Shown here one piece after another: positions 26,790-35,710 of a DNA stretch of 64,000 nt (position 1 is its first letter; the number at the start of each line of letters is the position of its first letter). A program made the translations under genes and the position numbers. Origin of the DNA: Armatimonadota bacterium (GTDB lineage Bacteria; Armatimonadota; Chthonomonadetes; Chthonomonadales; Chthonomonadaceae); the NCBI GenBank assembly GCA_028871815.1, contig JAGWMJ010000010.1:62001-126000 (forward strand), given 5' to 3'. The notes below the pieces were generated by a model. It was not told the origin of the DNA. It made no database searches and worked only from the letters and a program-made list of their open reading frames with translations.

Positions 26790-27557
26790 CTAAGGATGAG
26801 GCTGCGCGCCTGGCGCCGGAGGCTGCACAAGCGTGGCGCCCTTCGGCGGCACGAAATGGAACAACGACGCCGGCACGCTAGCTTTGAACGATTGGCTGGT
26901 GAATGTGACTTCGGTGTTCGCGGCCGGCGCGTCATGTACAATGCGCAGGCACTCGTTCGTCTGCTTGTCGATATAGAATACGGTTGGCGCGAGGAATGGG
27001 GCGATCTGGCCGCGCTGCTGCGGCGAAATGGTGGCGGGCAGCGGCGGAACGGGGACTTCCACCACCCATACGGCACGTGCACCAACGTGAGTAGCTGGAA
27101 GTAATTTGATGCCGGAGGTTGGGACGGCCAAACCCAGTATCTGCCCAGCAGTCAGTTTTGGCGGCGCCGGCCGCGAGATGTATTTCTTCGTGGCAGGATC
27201 GAACTCCACCATTGCAGCGCCATCCGACATCCTCAAATCGTGGCGGTGGATTGCGGCCATGCCGCCGGAACCATTAGCTGCGGTTTCCACGCGAAACTTG
27301 TTCGGCGCACGATATAGAACATGCTGCGTGCTTATGATTGAACCGGTCGGCTTGCCTTGCTTTTTTGACTGCGTCAGCGTGATGGTGGCGCTAAATGACG
27401 AGGCGGCGTTGTAGTGCGCCTCCATCTTGTTGAAAACCGCTGTGCCGGATTGAGCGGAAGCGAACCCTGTGCCGACCAGCGATGCAGCCGCGCATGCACA
27501 GAGAGTCCGCAGGACCGAGCAGGAGGCAAAGCGTTTGGAGTGGTGAGGAACTTGCAT
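26790..27557 (-). CDS. LolA-like / DUF2092-type outer membrane lipoprotein carrier
   Basis: 255 residues from the ATG at 27557. Signal peptide (SVLRTLCACAAASLVGTGFASA). The mature part begins AVFNKMEAHYNAASSFSATI, a typical LolA-fold first helix and strand. Alternating strands follow (HVLYRAPNKFRVET, MVEFDPATKKYISRP), then VFYIDKQTNECLRIV. It lies 12 nt upstream of the phosphatase. LolA carries lipoproteins across the periplasm; the DUF2092 relatives have the same fold without proof of that role. Confidence 0.68.
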   Translation of the reverse strand: MQVPHHSKRFASCSVLRTLCACAAASLVGTGFASAQSGTAVFNKMEAHYNAASSFSATITLTQSKKQGKPTGSIISTQHVLYRAPNKFRVETAANGSGGMAAIHRHDLRMSDGAAMVEFDPATKKYISRPAPPKLTAGQILGLAVPTSGIKLLPATHVGARAVWVVEVPVPPLPATISPQQRGQIAPFLAPTVFYIDKQTNECLRIVHDAPAANTEVTFTSQSFKASVPASLFHFVPPKGATLVQPPAPGAQPHP

Positions 27558-27673
27558 TAAGGAAGGCTCCGTTCGAGCTGGTTCGGAAAGAGTGCTGGTG
27601 TGGCCGACAGGGGCGAGAAGGCAGTTATGCTGGGGGCGCCAAGCCGAGAGAGTATACCCGACAGGCATCGGGC

Positions 27674-28843
27674 CTATCGCGCCCGAAGCGTATCCATAAA
27701 CGACCAGCCCGCCAGCAGCGACGGGAAGACGAAATTCGCGCTTACCACCCATTCGCCGGCGGATGACCCTATAACGGACTGGGTAGAGGAGAGTAGTACG
27801 AGCAGCGCGGCCAGGCCGAGCGCAACGCCATACGCCGCAACCATGAACCGGGAGAGCGACCCCTTGAAGCTGCCGATAGCGAAGTAGACTGCTGCCGACA
27901 CGTAAAAGGAGAAGATGGCCACAACGCCCAATGTCACGTATGGGGGCAAAAGCGGCATCTGTTTGCGCTGGTGGGCAGCGAGCAGCCCCTCGTGCGAGAC
28001 CGGAGGAAACCGTGCCCCCAGGGAGAGCAGCACCCCGCCGCTGAGACCAACCAATACCAGCGCTAAGGCCAGAGTCAGTGAGATTCCAGCGATGACCGGA
28101 GTACCGGGTGTGAAGAGGGCGAGCAAAATGCCGACCACAAACGTTCCGATAGACGCTACAGCCACGGCGCCGATGGTGGCGGCGGCACGCTCCGCGGTTT
28201 GTGGTGGATGTGGTGTGCGAACGCCGACACCGAAAACGGGGCCGGCAGCGCGCGCAGCGGGACCGGCGCCACCCTTGAGCGCCGTCATTTTGGCATGCAC
28301 AGACCAATTCGGCGGATTCAACTGGATGGCATATGCGTACGAGACGGAGGCGTGGGAGAACTGGTTCCTCCGCGCATAGAGATCGCCCATCAATTCGTGT
28401 GCGGCCGCGGCCGCCGGGTTGACCTGCAGCGCTTGCCGGCAAAAGAGCTCTGCATCGGACCACCGCCGGCTGTTTGCAGCGGTGACGGCAGCGGCAAACA
28501 ACTGGCGGAAGCTCACGGCGTCGGCGGACTCACGGGATGCCGTTCTGCCAAACCCGTTGAAACCTGCGGCGGCCGGCTGAGGCGCCGCCGGCCGTCGTTG
28601 TGCCGTTGGCGGGCGGTTTGACTGCAGCAGTTGACGCTCCGCGTCGTACACGGCGCGTTTGCCCGCGTCACCGAGAACATTCCACGCGTTGTTTATCTCC
28701 TGAATACGCGCCACGGCAGAAGGTTCGTGGTTTCTATCTGGATGAAAACGCAGCGCAAGCTCGCGATAGCGCTTCTTGATTTGGGCGATATCTGCAGTCG
28801 GGCTCACGCCAAGGATCGCGTAGTAGTCGGGCGGCGCACTCAC
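27674..28843 (-). CDS. Membrane-anchored J-domain (DnaJ-like) protein with TPR-like middle
   Basis: 389 residues. The J domain is at residues 5-70: DYYAILGVSPTADIAQIKKR, with the HPD triad in RFHPDRNH. No Gly/Phe or zinc-finger region of true DnaJ follows. A Pro/Ala linker leads to a TPR-like helical pair (~110-175: AELFCRQALQVNPAAAAAH, ASVSYAYAIQLNPPNW). The C-terminal half has about five hydrophobic segments. The protein would recruit DnaK to the membrane. It lies downstream of two GspF-type genes. Confidence 0.8.
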   Translation of the reverse strand: MSAPPDYYAILGVSPTADIAQIKKRYRELALRFHPDRNHEPSAVARIQEINNAWNVLGDAGKRAVYDAERQLLQSNRPPTAQRRPAAPQPAAAGFNGFGRTASRESADAVSFRQLFAAAVTAANSRRWSDAELFCRQALQVNPAAAAAHELMGDLYARRNQFSHASVSYAYAIQLNPPNWSVHAKMTALKGGAGPAARAAGPVFGVGVRTPHPPQTAERAAATIGAVAVASIGTFVVGILLALFTPGTPVIAGISLTLALALVLVGLSGGVLLSLGARFPPVSHEGLLAAHQRKQMPLLPPYVTLGVVAIFSFYVSAAVYFAIGSFKGSLSRFMVAAYGVALGLAALLVLLSSTQSVIGSSAGEWVVSANFVFPSLLAGWSFMDTLRAR

Positions 28844-28907
28844 GCCGCTTTTCCATTCCGACGACGCCGGTTTGGACGATCACCCGTGCACGGAGTTCGG
28901 GAAGCCG

Positions 28908-30380
28908 TCATCCGCCGACGGCTCCGGTATCTCTGGCAGCCAGGCCACCATAAAAGCGCATCAGCGCCAACAGTACTAATAGTGCCACAAGGAGAAAGAC
29001 GATGATGGCGAAGATCGTCGCCACTTTATGCGTTGCGCTTCGGCCCTCTGCTTCGTAGTACTCGGCGACCTTGTCCATGGTTGCATCCAGATTGCCGGTA
29101 ACCTCGCCAGTCCTCATCATGTCGATAGTAAGCTTTGGAAAAAAGCCGGAACGTGCCAGTGCATCCGAAATTAGTCCGCCCTGCTCTGCGGTGAGGCCCG
29201 CGCGATACGCTGCCGCGCAGGCAACTGCATTGCCGCAAGAGTCGCCGGCAACGCGCACAGCCGTTCCCAAAGCGAATCCGCCACGATAGAGCGCCGCGAG
29301 CGTGCGAACAAAACGGGCCGCTACAAACGACCGGACTATTCCACCGGTAACAGGCACGGTCACCTTGATTTGATCATACGCCTCGCGCGCGGAACGGCTG
29401 TTGAACACCACCAGCCGAAACAATGCAACCACGAGCACCACGGGTATCAACAACATCAGCGCGAACCCGATGGTATCCATAAAGTAACCAGCAGGGGTCA
29501 TACGACCGAGAACCAGGTCGGCTATGGCGGGCATGCCGGTGACGAAGAAATTACCTCCGAGGAGCATCAGCGCTACAAAAAGTACGAGCTTGGGGTAGAG
29601 CGTTTCGGCCGCGATGAGGCGCTTGACCTCCAGTTCATGCTCCACGTAGCCGGCCATCCGCCGGAGCGCTTCGTCCAGCATACCGCCCTGCTCGGCAGCC
29701 TGAAGTGTGGCGATCTGCATGGCGTTGAACAGCCAGGGTCGCGCTGCAAACGCGTCGCTCAGTTTGCCGCCGCGCTGAACGTGCATGTAAGCGTCGGCGG
29801 CCAGGCGCTTCAACCGCGGGTTGGTGGTGTTGCCTTCCAACGAGACCAGCGCCTGAAACAGCGGCAGTCCAGCCCCTATGAGCGTTGCGAACTGGCGATA
29901 GAATGCGGCGAGATCCTTAAGAGCGGCGCCGGCGAACAGAGGCTTTATCAACCGATCGGCAAACCGGTCGGCGATGCTCTTGCGGCTGTCATCCACCTTC
30001 CACGTGGCGACCGTTCCAAAATCCATTCGCGACGGCGCGGCGGCGCCGGGTTGGCTGGAACCGATGGTCGCGGATACCGGCGCGGGCGGCGGCTCGACGC
30101 GGCCGCCACGCTCCCACGGCTCGAGTCTGCCTACGGTGCCGTCTGCCCCGATGTTGAGCATTGCGTCGGCCTGCGCCGGCATCACAGCAACAGCCCTGCT
30201 GAGATCGAGGACTCCGGGAGGGGCAGCCGAAGAGGGAACTGCCACGGCGGATTCAAGGCGCGTAGCCACCAGGCCCAGGCGACGTATGGCATCTGCCGCA
30301 GAGGCGAGATCCTCCGCTTCTACCTCTCCCGAAACCTGGCCACCTTCTGAGCCTGTGGCAGTATAGCGGAATGTACCCAT
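28908..30380 (-). CDS. Type II secretion / type IV pilus inner-membrane platform protein (GspF/PilC family)
   Basis: 490 residues. N-terminal small domain (FRYTATGSEGGQVSGEVEAE) followed by two T2SSF domains. The first starts near KDLAAFYRQFATLIGAGLPL, the classic first-repeat motif. Three membrane segments: about 265-290, 300-330 and 455-485 (FAIIVFLLVALLVLLALM). GspF/PilC is the polytopic platform driven by the GspE/PilB ATPase. No secretion ATPase, secretin or pilin gene is seen nearby. Starts 11 nt after the stop of a paralogue. Confidence 0.85.
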   Translation of the reverse strand: MGTFRYTATGSEGGQVSGEVEAEDLASAADAIRRLGLVATRLESAVAVPSSAAPPGVLDLSRAVAVMPAQADAMLNIGADGTVGRLEPWERGGRVEPPPAPVSATIGSSQPGAAAPSRMDFGTVATWKVDDSRKSIADRFADRLIKPLFAGAALKDLAAFYRQFATLIGAGLPLFQALVSLEGNTTNPRLKRLAADAYMHVQRGGKLSDAFAARPWLFNAMQIATLQAAEQGGMLDEALRRMAGYVEHELEVKRLIAAETLYPKLVLFVALMLLGGNFFVTGMPAIADLVLGRMTPAGYFMDTIGFALMLLIPVVLVVALFRLVVFNSRSAREAYDQIKVTVPVTGGIVRSFVAARFVRTLAALYRGGFALGTAVRVAGDSCGNAVACAAAYRAGLTAEQGGLISDALARSGFFPKLTIDMMRTGEVTGNLDATMDKVAEYYEAEGRSATHKVATIFAIIVFLLVALLVLLALMRFYGGLAARDTGAVGG

Positions 30381-30390
30381 GGGGATTCCT

Positions 30391-31770
30391 CTACTGTACC
30401 CAGCCGTCTGTGTAGTGAAACACCTGATAGAAGTAGGCTTTTACCAACCAGCATACCGAGAGGCCGCCGATGATAATGGCCGCCATCAGCCCAAGACGAA
30501 ATATCGCAAACCTGGCGCGCGTGGTTGCCGTGGCGGTTTGCTCCCTGTAGTAGTTTTCGGCCTGACCCAGCATCTCGACCATCTCACCGGATTGGTGACC
30601 CGTCATCACCAGCTGCTCCACGCCATCCGTGAAGAGCCCAGTGTGCCGGAACGCCTCCGGGATCGGCGAGCCGCGCTGGACCATCTCGCCAGCCTCCAGC
30701 AGATGGTTGCGGATAGCGAGATTGCTGGCGCTCCACGCGGCGCCGTTCCAGGCCGCCGCCGGCGGCAGGCCGGCCTGATAGAGACGCTTCAACATCGTAA
30801 GGAACAGCGCGATGGCGCCCTGCCGCTGCAGGTTGCCGAATGGCTGAATCCTGAGCGACCAGGTATCGCGTCGGAGGCGCCACTTCGGTGACTGCAAGCG
30901 CCGTCCGGCCCACCAGATCAGCCCGATGGCGAGGGCGCAGATGGGCAGGTTGCGAAATAGCACCAGTTCCATGTACAGCCCGTATTGCATATTCGGAAAG
31001 ATGGTGGGAAACAGCGGCTGGATGATCGGCACCATCAGCACTGCCTGGAGGGCCATGGCCTTCGGTATCCACGCGCCACGATACAGAGCGATGTTATGCT
31101 CGTAGATGTCGGCGATCTGCAGAAGCGCCACCTCTACGAAACCGCCCAGTTCCCCCGCCCGAACCAGGCCCGTGACGTGGTCTGGGAAGACGTCCGGCAT
31201 CTGCTCCATAACCGACGATACCGTTTGTCCGGTGCGGGCAGCAGCGGCCATCTGCTCCGCGGCTTTCCGAAGGCGCGAGTTCGGAGTTCGAGGGGCCAGC
31301 GACTCCAGTGAAGTGTAGAGTGAGGCGCCACTGCGCGCCAGGGCGGCAAACTGCTGAAAGAAGAAGAGCTGGTCGCGCGTAGATACGCGCCGGTGAAGCC
31401 AGCGAACGGGCTGCACAACCGGCGGCGTGGTGTACGCCACGTCGCCCGGCGCTGTTGGCGTCAGGTGAGCGACGGAGCCGGAGAACGTTATGCGAGCCCC
31501 GGCCGCCGGCGTGGCAGACACGGGCGCCAGAGCCGACGACGGCACGGCCAGCCTGTTGTGGGGCAGTGGCGCCGGTGCGGTTGAGGTGTCATTAGCTACA
31601 ACTGCGCTACGCTTTACCGTGCCCACGCTTACAGCCCTGCCAATACCAAGCGATACCACCGAAAGGCCCTGATCCGCCAGAAGACCGTGAGCATGATGCT
31701 CATCCAGAGCCTCAACTTTGCCAACGACCGTTTTGCCTGCCGGGTCTGTAGCCTCGTACAGATAGTTCAT
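30391..31770 (-). CDS. Second GspF/PilC-family membrane protein
   Basis: 459 residues from the ATG at 31770, which overlaps the folK stop (ATGA). The frame is open 11 codons further but the overlap and the conserved MNYLYEATDPAGKTVVGKVE start favour this ATG. T2SSF repeats: RDQLFFFQQFAALARSGASL, then FLTMLKRLYQAGLPPAAAWN. Membrane segments at about 235-255, 265-285 and 430-455. It differs clearly from its downstream neighbour, so the two may form a hetero-oligomeric platform. Confidence 0.85.
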   Translation of the reverse strand: MNYLYEATDPAGKTVVGKVEALDEHHAHGLLADQGLSVVSLGIGRAVSVGTVKRSAVVANDTSTAPAPLPHNRLAVPSSALAPVSATPAAGARITFSGSVAHLTPTAPGDVAYTTPPVVQPVRWLHRRVSTRDQLFFFQQFAALARSGASLYTSLESLAPRTPNSRLRKAAEQMAAAARTGQTVSSVMEQMPDVFPDHVTGLVRAGELGGFVEVALLQIADIYEHNIALYRGAWIPKAMALQAVLMVPIIQPLFPTIFPNMQYGLYMELVLFRNLPICALAIGLIWWAGRRLQSPKWRLRRDTWSLRIQPFGNLQRQGAIALFLTMLKRLYQAGLPPAAAWNGAAWSASNLAIRNHLLEAGEMVQRGSPIPEAFRHTGLFTDGVEQLVMTGHQSGEMVEMLGQAENYYREQTATATTRARFAIFRLGLMAAIIIGGLSVCWLVKAYFYQVFHYTDGWVQ

Positions 31771-32309
31771 AGTACAGCCATCCATTCCGGGCCGCAGAGA
31801 CACTTCAACTCGCTCTTGTCGATCGCCCTTGCCAACCCTGCCAAGGGGAATCCGCCGGGAAGAACCAGGTCCGGCGCGATCTCATCGAGTGGAACTACCA
31901 CAAACGGTCTTTCATGCAGGCGCGGATGTGGTATCACCAGATCATCCCAGGCGGCTTGAATGTTGTCCATGAGAAGGAGATCGATATCGATACTCCTTGG
32001 CAAGTTATGCTCTCCGGGGTTACGTCCGCCAGCAACTTCCACCTGGTGACATATCTCCAACAGCCTCTTTGGATCGGCAACGGTATGCAGTTCTATAACG
32101 CAGTTGAAGTGGTGCGGATATGCCGCCGCATCGGTCGGCACCGGTCCCAGATGCGGCGAGGTGTACAGTGACGAGTGTCGCCTGGCAATAATCCCCTCTG
32201 TACGCGCCAACCGCAGAACAGCCGTGCACAGGTTATCGCGCCGATCTCCCAAACTGGAGCCCAGCCCGAGAAACGCAGTTCGAAGTGATGACGTTTCCTG
32301 TGATGACAC
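31767..32309 (-). CDS. folK: 2-amino-4-hydroxy-6-hydroxymethyldihydropteridine pyrophosphokinase (HPPK)
   Basis: About 180 residues from a GTG at 32309; a TTG at 32339 is also in frame but lies right on the -10 box. Folate biosynthesis: pyrophosphorylates hydroxymethyl-dihydropterin. Motifs: AFLGLGSSLGDRRDNL at the N-terminus, EVAGGRNPGEHNLPRSIDID (the HPPK signature with its metal-binding Asp pair), and IPHPRLHERPFVVVPLDEI. Overlaps the first GspF gene by 4 nt. folP/folB are not adjacent. Confidence 0.92.
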   Translation of the reverse strand: MSSQETSSLRTAFLGLGSSLGDRRDNLCTAVLRLARTEGIIARRHSSLYTSPHLGPVPTDAAAYPHHFNCVIELHTVADPKRLLEICHQVEVAGGRNPGEHNLPRSIDIDLLLMDNIQAAWDDLVIPHPRLHERPFVVVPLDEIAPDLVLPGGFPLAGLARAIDKSELKCLCGPEWMAVL

Positions 32310-32342
32310 CGCGAAGTACCCGCGATCGCGCAAACTCAATCT

Positions 32343-32348
32343 ATTATA
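32343..32348 (-). promoter_or_regulatory. Probable -10 box upstream of folK
   Basis: TATAAT on the minus strand between the pafA stop (32404) and folK. A GACACC about 17 nt upstream is a weak -35. Transcription would start near 32336, inside the upstream TTG candidate start. This supports the GTG at 32309 as the folK start and separates folK from the proteasome operon. Confidence 0.5.
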
Positions 32349-32403
32349 CGGATTCGACGCTCTGAGGTGTCGCTTCGTTCGCGCGTGAGGCCACCCCTAT
32401 CGC

Positions 32404-33876
32404 CTAAAGGCCCTTGATGAACCGGGTGGCCTCGCGCGCATACGTACTGAACGGATTCTTCAGCTCCAACTGGCGGCTGCGTTCAATATACACGGCGTCC
32501 CAGTCGATAAGGTATCGAAGTCCGGGCGTTTTCAGCAGATGGCGGATGATGGCTGCGCGACCAAATGCCCTGGTATCGTCCGGCGGATTCTCGACCGCGG
32601 CTGCCACCTGATCGTCGGTCGTCAGCCTAACGAGGTCACCAATGCGCTCCAACTCGTAGCTCAAGCCGCGTTCGGGATCGATGTTGTGATACTCGAGGTC
32701 CACACTCTGCATGGCGTCATCGTGCCAGCTTCCACCCGTTTCCTGGATAAACCGCGAATAGAGCCGGTATTTGGCGGACCAGTCGAGGCGATCGGCTGTG
32801 CTCAACGGATCAACCTCCAGGTCGTTGAGCGTCCTCTCCCACTCTGCTAAGACCATTTCAGTGCGTTCGCCGGCGCCGGCGCACCGCTTCTTGGCGGCCG
32901 CCAGCCAGGCTCGCTGAAGATCGACGGCACGTATCGTTCGGCCGTTGGTAAGTTCAACCACCCAACGCCATTTAGGATCGCGTGAGATGCGCCTCAATGC
33001 CATGAGGGGATCGGCAATCTGCAGTTCGGTTGGCGCAAGTCCCTCCTCCACGAGATCCAGCGCGAGGCTGGTTGCCCCGCACTTGAGCATGCAGGCGTAT
33101 TCACTCATATTGCTTTCGCCAAAGAGTATGTGAAGGCGGTGCAGGTTGCTGTAGCTGTAGTACGAATCCCATTTCGGATTTATGATTGCCCGGTTGAACC
33201 GTACGCGTGATGAGACCGTTTTGACAATGTGGTCGGCTCGCTGGCTCAGTTGGAAATCGACGCTGGAATCGAGCTCCACGCCATAGAAGTTGGAGACCCA
33301 CACGTAATCGACCTCATGCTCACCCACGGTCATCACGTTCGTCTTGCTGCCGGGCCGCGTGAGCCGGTGCCCGCCGACACGCCCGGTACCGGCATAGATT
33401 TGCCGCGTTATGAGGAACGGTATGAGTGCCGTGAGCGCCTCACTGTAGGCGTTGTCCTCGATCTGCACCAGGTAGTTTTCGTGGCAGCCGAACGTATGAC
33501 CGGCAAAGTGGTCGATGCTGTTGCTGTGGAAACTGATAACATCCTGCAGACCCATGTCGCGCACGATGCCGGCAAGCAAAACGCGTCCAGCCCGGTCGTG
33601 CGCAACCAGATCGATGATGTCACAGCATTCCGGCGTAGCATACTCTTCGTGACTCCCAACGGCATCCACGTAGAGTCGGGCTCCGTTCTTCAGGAAACCG
33701 CCGGCCCGCATTGGTTCAAAGGCATAGTCACGGGCGTGCAGGTCCAGTAACCCAAGCGCCCGTTCGTAAAACGCATGATCGCGCACGCGGTCGACCGCGT
33801 CCTCCGGCGACATCCCCGCCTCCGGCTGCACCATGCACCCGAATTCGGTCTCAATACCCACGATCCGCTTTTCCAT
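32404..33876 (-). CDS. pafA: Pup/UBact-protein ligase PafA
   Basis: 490 residues. It joins the C-terminal Glu of the UBact/Pup tag to substrate lysines via a gamma-glutamyl phosphate, using ATP. The glutamine-synthetase-like start is MEKRIVGIETEFGCMV. Other landmarks are FLKNGARLYVDAVGSHEEYA, GCHENYLVQ, YAGTGRVG, INPKWDSYYSYSNLHRLH and the C-terminal PFSTYAREATRFIKGL, which matches the PafA rather than the Dop ending. The segment before GCHENY (SIDHFAGHTF) differs from actinobacterial PafA (NNTDSAGNSY). Last gene of the proteasome operon, 18 nt after prcA. Confidence 0.93.
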   Translation of the reverse strand: MEKRIVGIETEFGCMVQPEAGMSPEDAVDRVRDHAFYERALGLLDLHARDYAFEPMRAGGFLKNGARLYVDAVGSHEEYATPECCDIIDLVAHDRAGRVLLAGIVRDMGLQDVISFHSNSIDHFAGHTFGCHENYLVQIEDNAYSEALTALIPFLITRQIYAGTGRVGGHRLTRPGSKTNVMTVGEHEVDYVWVSNFYGVELDSSVDFQLSQRADHIVKTVSSRVRFNRAIINPKWDSYYSYSNLHRLHILFGESNMSEYACMLKCGATSLALDLVEEGLAPTELQIADPLMALRRISRDPKWRWVVELTNGRTIRAVDLQRAWLAAAKKRCAGAGERTEMVLAEWERTLNDLEVDPLSTADRLDWSAKYRLYSRFIQETGGSWHDDAMQSVDLEYHNIDPERGLSYELERIGDLVRLTTDDQVAAAVENPPDDTRAFGRAAIIRHLLKTPGLRYLIDWDAVYIERSRQLELKNPFSTYAREATRFIKGL

Positions 33877-33894
33877 ATGGTTACTCGCCAGGCG

Positions 33895-34683
33895 TCAAAG
33901 CCGGGCGGCCAGCGCTTCGCGAATAGAGGCCTCTGGAACCAGGCGGAAACGCGGCGCGCCGTCCGCTGTCCGCTCCAGGAGGCCGACCTCGGGGGTCCTG
34001 TCTTCAAGCAGAGCGTTCAAATAATCCGAGTCGACCGCCTCCCCATCATCAGCAGCCTGAACTTCATCGCGGTCGTCCGGTCGAATCTCGGACCGGCGAG
34101 TGCGATCTGCTCGCGCACCTGCGGCCCACGCCCGCGCGGCGATGTCGATCGCTACACTCAACTTCGGACGCTCTGGCGTAGGCTCGAGATGCTTTCGCAT
34201 CGCCTCCTCGGCGGCGAAACTGCCCGCAACTACCGCTGCTTGCCGCAGCACCTGATACTCGCCATCGTAATTCAGCGTGACGAAGGAATCGGATTCCGGC
34301 GAACGTCCCAGTTCGGCGAATACAGCCCGCACAACCCAGGGTACCGAGAGTTGGTCGCCGAACGCCTTCTTGATTGATGGGCTCAGAGCGAATCCAACCA
34401 GGCGGTGGATGGTCACATCATCCGGGCTGCGTTCAAACCCTTCCTGGTGCGCGATCTGGATGGCGCTAAGCCGAATTGTTTCTACGTCGGATTGGTTTCC
34501 GAGCGCCGCAAACATCTGCCTGTCATATATCTCGTAGATCTTGCGCTGTGTGTGGCGCATCGAAAAGAGCATCACGCCTGCGTCAACCGCCATCCCCACC
34601 ACCGGGCTACCGGAGACGAGCTTGTCCTGAATGAACTCCGTGCGGCGTGAGACCGCCTCGTTAAAGTCGTAGGGAGTGTACAT
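33895..34683 (-). CDS. prcA: 20S proteasome alpha subunit
   Basis: 262 residues. The N-terminus MYTPYDFNEAVSRRTEFIQD corresponds to the alpha-type gating region. VVGMAVDAGVMLFSMRHTQR and KIYEIYDRQMFAALGNQSDV follow as in actinobacterial PrcA. A Thr nucleophile is absent, as expected for an alpha subunit. A long charged C-terminal tail (about 200-262) extends beyond the fold. The ATG follows the prcB stop directly. Forms the outer rings of the core particle and docks the Mpa/ARC ATPase. Confidence 0.93.
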   Translation of the reverse strand: MYTPYDFNEAVSRRTEFIQDKLVSGSPVVGMAVDAGVMLFSMRHTQRKIYEIYDRQMFAALGNQSDVETIRLSAIQIAHQEGFERSPDDVTIHRLVGFALSPSIKKAFGDQLSVPWVVRAVFAELGRSPESDSFVTLNYDGEYQVLRQAAVVAGSFAAEEAMRKHLEPTPERPKLSVAIDIAARAWAAGARADRTRRSEIRPDDRDEVQAADDGEAVDSDYLNALLEDRTPEVGLLERTADGAPRFRLVPEASIREALAARL

Positions 34684-35472
34684 TTAGCCTTGATGCGCCT
34701 GCTGCCCGGGTGTGCGGAGTTCATCGACGAGTTTTAGCAGCTCGTCATCGGGAACATCCACGATCCCGCCGGCGGTGATTGCCCGGGCGACCGGGAGAAT
34801 CTTGGCGAAGCCTCCGGTTGCGGCATCGAGGTCAGCAGCAATATCCAACATGATCAGCGCCTGCCGAAGCGCGTCCGTCCGAGGCATCTTGTGAAACGGA
34901 CCCAGTGTCTTCACGATATAGTCGAAGACGCCTCGAATCTGCATCGATCCTGAGCCGGCCGCGCCGAATTCAGCGCTCTCGAACCGGGCGCCCATTCCGT
35001 CGTAGAAAAAGATCCGGCCCTCACCCGCCTCCAGGTCGAACGTACTGAACACCGGAATGAAGCCGCCGATGCCCTGGAGCGCCTCGGGGACTCCGGCACG
35101 CACGACACGGGTCAGCTCGGCCAGCTTGCCATCCAGACTCATCGGCTGAAGGTAGGTGCGCTCGAACAGTTTGAACGACGTGCGCAGGTAGCGAACCACT
35201 TCCAGTGAACGGGCATACGAGCCGCTTATTGCGATTAACGTAACCTCATCAACGGCCAGAACCTTCTCGGCGTGATCGTACATCACGGCAAAGTTAGCGG
35301 TGGCTCTGCGGTCACCCACATTCAGAACGCCACCATCGAACTTCACCGCGATAACGGTGGTGCCGCACGTGTCCAATGCTGGCCGGCCACCCTCCTGCGG
35401 CGGTGGCTGCGCCGTGACGAAGCGATGTTGCGACCGTTCGAGAAGTGTCCAGAGATCCGGCGCAATTGTCAT
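34684..35472 (-). CDS. prcB: 20S proteasome beta subunit
   Basis: 262 residues with a ~37-residue propeptide. The catalytic Thr after self-cleavage is T38 (DTCG|TTVIAVKFDGG). Counting from it, D17 (in GDRRAT) and K33 (in HAEKVL) are both in place, so the subunit should be active. GSGSMQIRGVFDYIV is the typical Ser-containing helix start. Beta rings do the proteolysis inside the chamber. It starts 4 nt after the UBact stop and is followed immediately by prcA. Confidence 0.95.
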   Translation of the reverse strand: MTIAPDLWTLLERSQHRFVTAQPPPQEGGRPALDTCGTTVIAVKFDGGVLNVGDRRATANFAVMYDHAEKVLAVDEVTLIAISGSYARSLEVVRYLRTSFKLFERTYLQPMSLDGKLAELTRVVRAGVPEALQGIGGFIPVFSTFDLEAGEGRIFFYDGMGARFESAEFGAAGSGSMQIRGVFDYIVKTLGPFHKMPRTDALRQALIMLDIAADLDAATGGFAKILPVARAITAGGIVDVPDDELLKLVDELRTPGQQAHQG

Positions 35473-35476
35473 CTTG

Positions 35477-35665
35477 CTATTCGCCGCTGCGCTGCCGGTA
35501 TCGGCGGGCAGATTCGGGATCGATCTGCCTCATTCGCTTCAGTAGGTCGCTTGTATCGGGCCGCTTCACATCGGGTTTCGATGGCCCTTCGTCATCGGCG
35601 CCCTTGCGTAGCGGGTTGACCGGCGCCGTCGGCGCCTGCTTTCGCTCTTCGCACTTCATGATCAT
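35477..35665 (-). CDS. UBact, prokaryotic ubiquitin-like protein tag
   Basis: 62 residues, highly charged and probably disordered like Pup. The C-terminal half carries the UBact signature: VKRPDTSDLLKRMRQIDP, then ARRYRQRSGE. It ends in Gly-Glu, so no deamidation by Dop is needed before PafA ligates it. Several lysines occur in the N-terminal half. A second ATG two codons later is possible; an AGAGAGAGG stretch precedes both. It sits between dop and prcB, as Pup does in Actinobacteria. Confidence 0.95.
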   Translation of the reverse strand: MIMKCEERKQAPTAPVNPLRKGADDEGPSKPDVKRPDTSDLLKRMRQIDPESARRYRQRSGE

Positions 35666-35710
35666 GGTGGTGCCTCTCTCTCGTTTGCCAACCTACTGCC
35701 GCACACAGGC

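Noticed and set aside
29370-30350. 326-codon plus-strand frame opposite the GspF gene
   Set aside because: No domain and fully antisense to a recognised gene.
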